NCBI RefSeq assembly: GCF_003002815.1
Contig: NZ_PVTF01000013.1
Location: 1-64,000 of the forward strand
Reading direction: 5' to 3'
Origin: Umezawaea tangerina
GTDB taxonomy: Bacteria > Actinomycetota > Actinomycetes > Mycobacteriales > Pseudonocardiaceae
DNA length: 64,000 bases
Shown here: one piece after another, positions 62,286 to 64,000 of the stretch
Layout of the letters: every line of letters begins with the position of its first letter
Position numbering within the stretch: the first letter of the stretch is position 1
Translations under genes and position numbers: made by a program
Notes under the pieces: model-generated
Told to the model about the DNA's origin: nothing
The model's database searches: none
What the model saw: the letters and a program-made list of their open reading frames with translations, nothing else

Positions 62286-62405
62286 GTGCGGTCGGCTTGA
62301 CTTGGGGCCCCTTTTTTGGGCTTCGTCGGGCGAAAAAGGGCAGGTGGTAGAGCCTGCCCGCCGACCGATTTTAAGCCCAAAATCCCCAAGTCAAGCCGAC
62401 CGCAC
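62286..62405 (-). repeat. palindromic repeat element, copy 2
   Basis: Perfect 22-bp terminal repeats at 62286-62307 and 62384-62405. The element is the inverted counterpart of 14860-14979, and the identity continues outward over GAGCGGACGAGCACC to about 62433. On the other side the match is looser (to about 62267). Confidence 0.85.
62333..62359 (-). terminator. intrinsic terminator with U-tract inside the repeat
   Basis: Read leftward from the mannanase gene: GGGCAGG, CTCTACCA loop, CCTGCCC, TTTTT. It is the same hairpin and U-tract as in copy 1 and is correctly oriented to end the mannanase transcript. Confidence 0.8.
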
Positions 62406-62421
62406 GAGCGGACGAGCACCG

Positions 62422-62529
62422 CTCGCTTCCAGCGTCGTTGGGTAGGGCGGCTTGTTGCTTCCAGCGTTGCCGGGGAGGTTGCTCGCTTTCAGCATCGTTG
62501 GGGCGTTGGTTTTCGCTTCCGGCTTGTGG
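62422..62529 (-). repeat. degenerate ~30-bp tandem units, copy 2
   Basis: Four units begin, on the plus strand, near 62422, 62455, 62482 and 62512, each of the form (C)TCGCTTCCAGC plus a few bases plus GTTGGG. They lie between the mannanase stop and the palindromic element, the same order as the units after the DeoR gene. Confidence 0.65.
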
Positions 62530-62535
62530 TTGTTG

Positions 62536-63948
62536 TTAGGGGAGGGTCCAGGTTTGGTTGGGGTTGCCTGTGCAGTCCCAGATTTGGAGTCGGGTGCCGT
62601 TGGTGGAGGCTTTGCCGACGGCGTCGAGGCAGCGGCCGGAGCCGGTGTTGATGAGGTGGTTGGAGGTGGTGGTCCACTTCTGGGCGTTGGTGTTGTTGCA
62701 GTCGTAGAGCTGGATCGGGGTGCCGTTGGTGGTGCCGGCGTTGGTGACGTCGAGGCATTTACCCAGGGCGCGGAGGGTGTTGTCGGGGCCGATTGTCCAG
62801 TGTTGGGCGGTGCCGGCGTTGCAGTCGTAGAGCTGGATGGGGGTGCCGTTGGTGGTGTTGGAGGCGGTGACGTCGAGGCATTTGCCGTCGATGCCGGTGA
62901 TCTGGCCGGTCCTGGTGGTGGGGGTGCCGGGGAGGTGGACTTCGCCGCGGTTGAGGGTCCTGGGGTCGTAGTAGGTGCGTTTGACGGCGTCGTCGTTGTT
63001 CCAGGCGGGGTCGGTGAGCCAGTTGATCCAGACGCTGAAGTAGGTCCACTTCGGTTGTGCGGCCAGGGTTTGCGGGGTGGGGACGGTGCCGACCTCGGCG
63101 AGGGCGATGGGTTTGCCCGCGGACACGGTGACCATGGCGTTGTAGTACTCGGTGGTCGGTTGCTGGTTGGACCAGGCGTCGAGGGTGGCGACGTCGACGT
63201 AGGAGGAGCCCGGCCAGTAGTCGGACAGGTGGGAGGCGCCGCCCGCGATGTCCTTGACGTTCCACACCCAGACGAGGTTGTCGAGGCCCTTGACGTCGGT
63301 GAGGTAGTCGTGGGTGAGCTGGTAGAGCTTGCGGCTGCCGTTGGCGCCGGGACGGCCGCCCCACCAGGACCAGCCCTCGTTCATCTCGTGGATCGGGCGC
63401 CAGAGGACGGGGATGCCGTTGTTCTTCAAGTCCTGCAAGAAGGGCACGGCCTCGTCGAGGCGTTGTTTCCAGCGCCGGTTGAGGCCGGAGCCGTCGGTGA
63501 CGAGGTCGTTCCACTGGGAGTCGGACAGGGTGCTGCGGATGGCGCCGTCGCCCCAGTCCCAGTGGCACGTGGTGGCTACGGTGGGCGGGCAGGAGTGCCA
63601 CATGAGGGCGGGGAGGGAGCCCGTGGCCCAGACGGACTTGGCCTGGGCGACGACGGTGGCGCGGGCGTTGATGTCGTTCTGCTCGAAGGCGAAGTCGCCG
63701 CCCCACAGGCCGGGGTACTCGCCGGTGATGTCGTGGACCTTGTTCTGCCACGTCCACGGGGCCGAGCTGGGGCCGTCCTGCTGGCCGGACAGCGTGTTCC
63801 TGCTGCTGATGCCGTTGAGGTAGCCGACGACGTCGGCGACGGTGGCGGAGGTGTGGACGTCGGTCGGGGTCGAGGCGGTGGAGGTGGTGGGCGTGGTGGC
63901 GAGGAGCAGGGCGAGGACGGCCGCCCAGCGCTTGCGCGCGTGTCGCAT
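62536..63948 (-). CDS. secreted GH26 beta-mannanase with ricin-type lectin domain
   Basis: 470 residues; residues 1-25 are a signal peptide. The GH26 barrel carries the acid/base Glu in WRPIHEMNEGWSWWG (near 188) and the nucleophile in ALAEVG (near 284), the standard pair for beta-1,4-mannan hydrolysis. From about 344 a ricin-B/CBM13 domain has three repeats with GKCLDVT, GKCLDVT, GRCLDAV and QxW ends (QHW, QKW, QTW). It would degrade plant mannan outside the cell. The repeat module follows the stop. Confidence 0.95.
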   Translation of the reverse strand: MRHARKRWAAVLALLLATTPTTSTASTPTDVHTSATVADVVGYLNGISSRNTLSGQQDGPSSAPWTWQNKVHDITGEYPGLWGGDFAFEQNDINARATVVAQAKSVWATGSLPALMWHSCPPTVATTCHWDWGDGAIRSTLSDSQWNDLVTDGSGLNRRWKQRLDEAVPFLQDLKNNGIPVLWRPIHEMNEGWSWWGGRPGANGSRKLYQLTHDYLTDVKGLDNLVWVWNVKDIAGGASHLSDYWPGSSYVDVATLDAWSNQQPTTEYYNAMVTVSAGKPIALAEVGTVPTPQTLAAQPKWTYFSVWINWLTDPAWNNDDAVKRTYYDPRTLNRGEVHLPGTPTTRTGQITGIDGKCLDVTASNTTNGTPIQLYDCNAGTAQHWTIGPDNTLRALGKCLDVTNAGTTNGTPIQLYDCNNTNAQKWTTTSNHLINTGSGRCLDAVGKASTNGTRLQIWDCTGNPNQTWTLP

Positions 63949-63965
63949 GGTATCCCTTCGGCAGG

Positions 63966-64000
63966 TCAGGAGGGCAGGCTGAAGCGCTGGAAGAACTGCC
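63966..64000 (-). CDS. possible 3' end of a gene entering from the right (partial)
   Basis: On the minus strand the frame QFFQRFSLPS then TGA (63968-63966) is open to the window edge. It would end 17 bases before the mannanase start in the same direction, compatible with an operon. Ten residues do not allow identification. Confidence 0.3.
   Translation of the reverse strand, partial: QFFQRFSLPS

Overview
The window is high-GC actinobacterial DNA. Nearly every gene has a strong G/C bias at codon third positions, GTG starts are common, and gene pairs often overlap by GTGA or ATGA. Secreted polysaccharide hydrolases, DesK/NarL two-component pairs, LAL- and AfsR-type giant regulators, a type I PKS and a CebR-type operator fit a soil actinomycete. 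A Pseudonocardiaceae-like genus (Saccharothrix, Lentzea or Actinosynnema type) is my best guess from gene style; no marker gene here proves it. I found no tRNA, rRNA, CRISPR array, transposase or phage genes.

Layout. 1-8.9 kb: a palindromic MITE-like element, a cellulase (GH5+CBM2) behind a CebR-type operator, a CGNR regulator coupled to an acetyltransferase, a secreted M15-like peptidase, an alpha/beta hydrolase and a secreted GH78 rhamnosidase. 8.9-14.7 kb: a secreted serine hydrolase beside a two-component system, a MarR regulator, and a sugar-type MFS transporter divergent from a DeoR regulator. 14.7-15.1 kb: copy 1 of a compound repeat carrying a U-tract terminator. 15.1-22.9 kb: a one-module PKS with its own acid-activating loading domain, translationally coupled to an acetamidase/formamidase, with a MarR gene upstream. 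23-33.9 kb: quinone oxidoreductase, carboxylesterase + MBL hydrolase, LAL regulator, dehalogenase-like hydrolase, AfsR-type regulator, and a hydrolase behind a two-operator promoter. 33.9-42.3 kb: LysR/SDR pair, then an acyl-CoA catabolic regulon (thiolase, two MaoC halves, SDR leftward; acyl-CoA ligase and esterase rightward) around a TetR gene, with the same 23-bp site in front of both operons. The esterase carries a one-base frameshift. 42.4-47.9 kb: a second secreted serine hydrolase, a second two-component system, TetR/alcohol dehydrogenase and an SRPBCC protein. 48-53.8 kb: a TetR regulon with two paralogous hydrolases (one secreted, one cytosolic) and a DUF485-ActP-PEBP-DJ-1 operon. 53.8-62.1 kb: GlxA regulator, M20 peptidase, ArsR regulator, GNAT, SDR/HxlR pair, secreted trypsin-like protease, and an M50-like protease-kinase-regulator operon. 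62.1-64 kb: copy 2 of the compound repeat (inverted) and a secreted GH26 mannanase with a ricin lectin domain.

How it fits together. The region looks like accessory chromosome: many small units of one regulator plus one or a few enzymes, each with readable palindromic operators, and secreted enzymes next to signalling pairs. The strongest observations are the two inverted copies of the repeat-plus-terminator module at the 3' ends of unrelated genes, the matched TetR-type operators of the acyl-CoA regulon, the stand-alone PKS coupled to an amidase, the protease-kinase operon, and the regularity with which regulator genes have a TANNNT hexamer 6-8 nt before the start codon (leaderless mRNAs) while enzyme genes have Shine-Dalgarno sequences. 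Functions are read from motifs only; no database search was possible.
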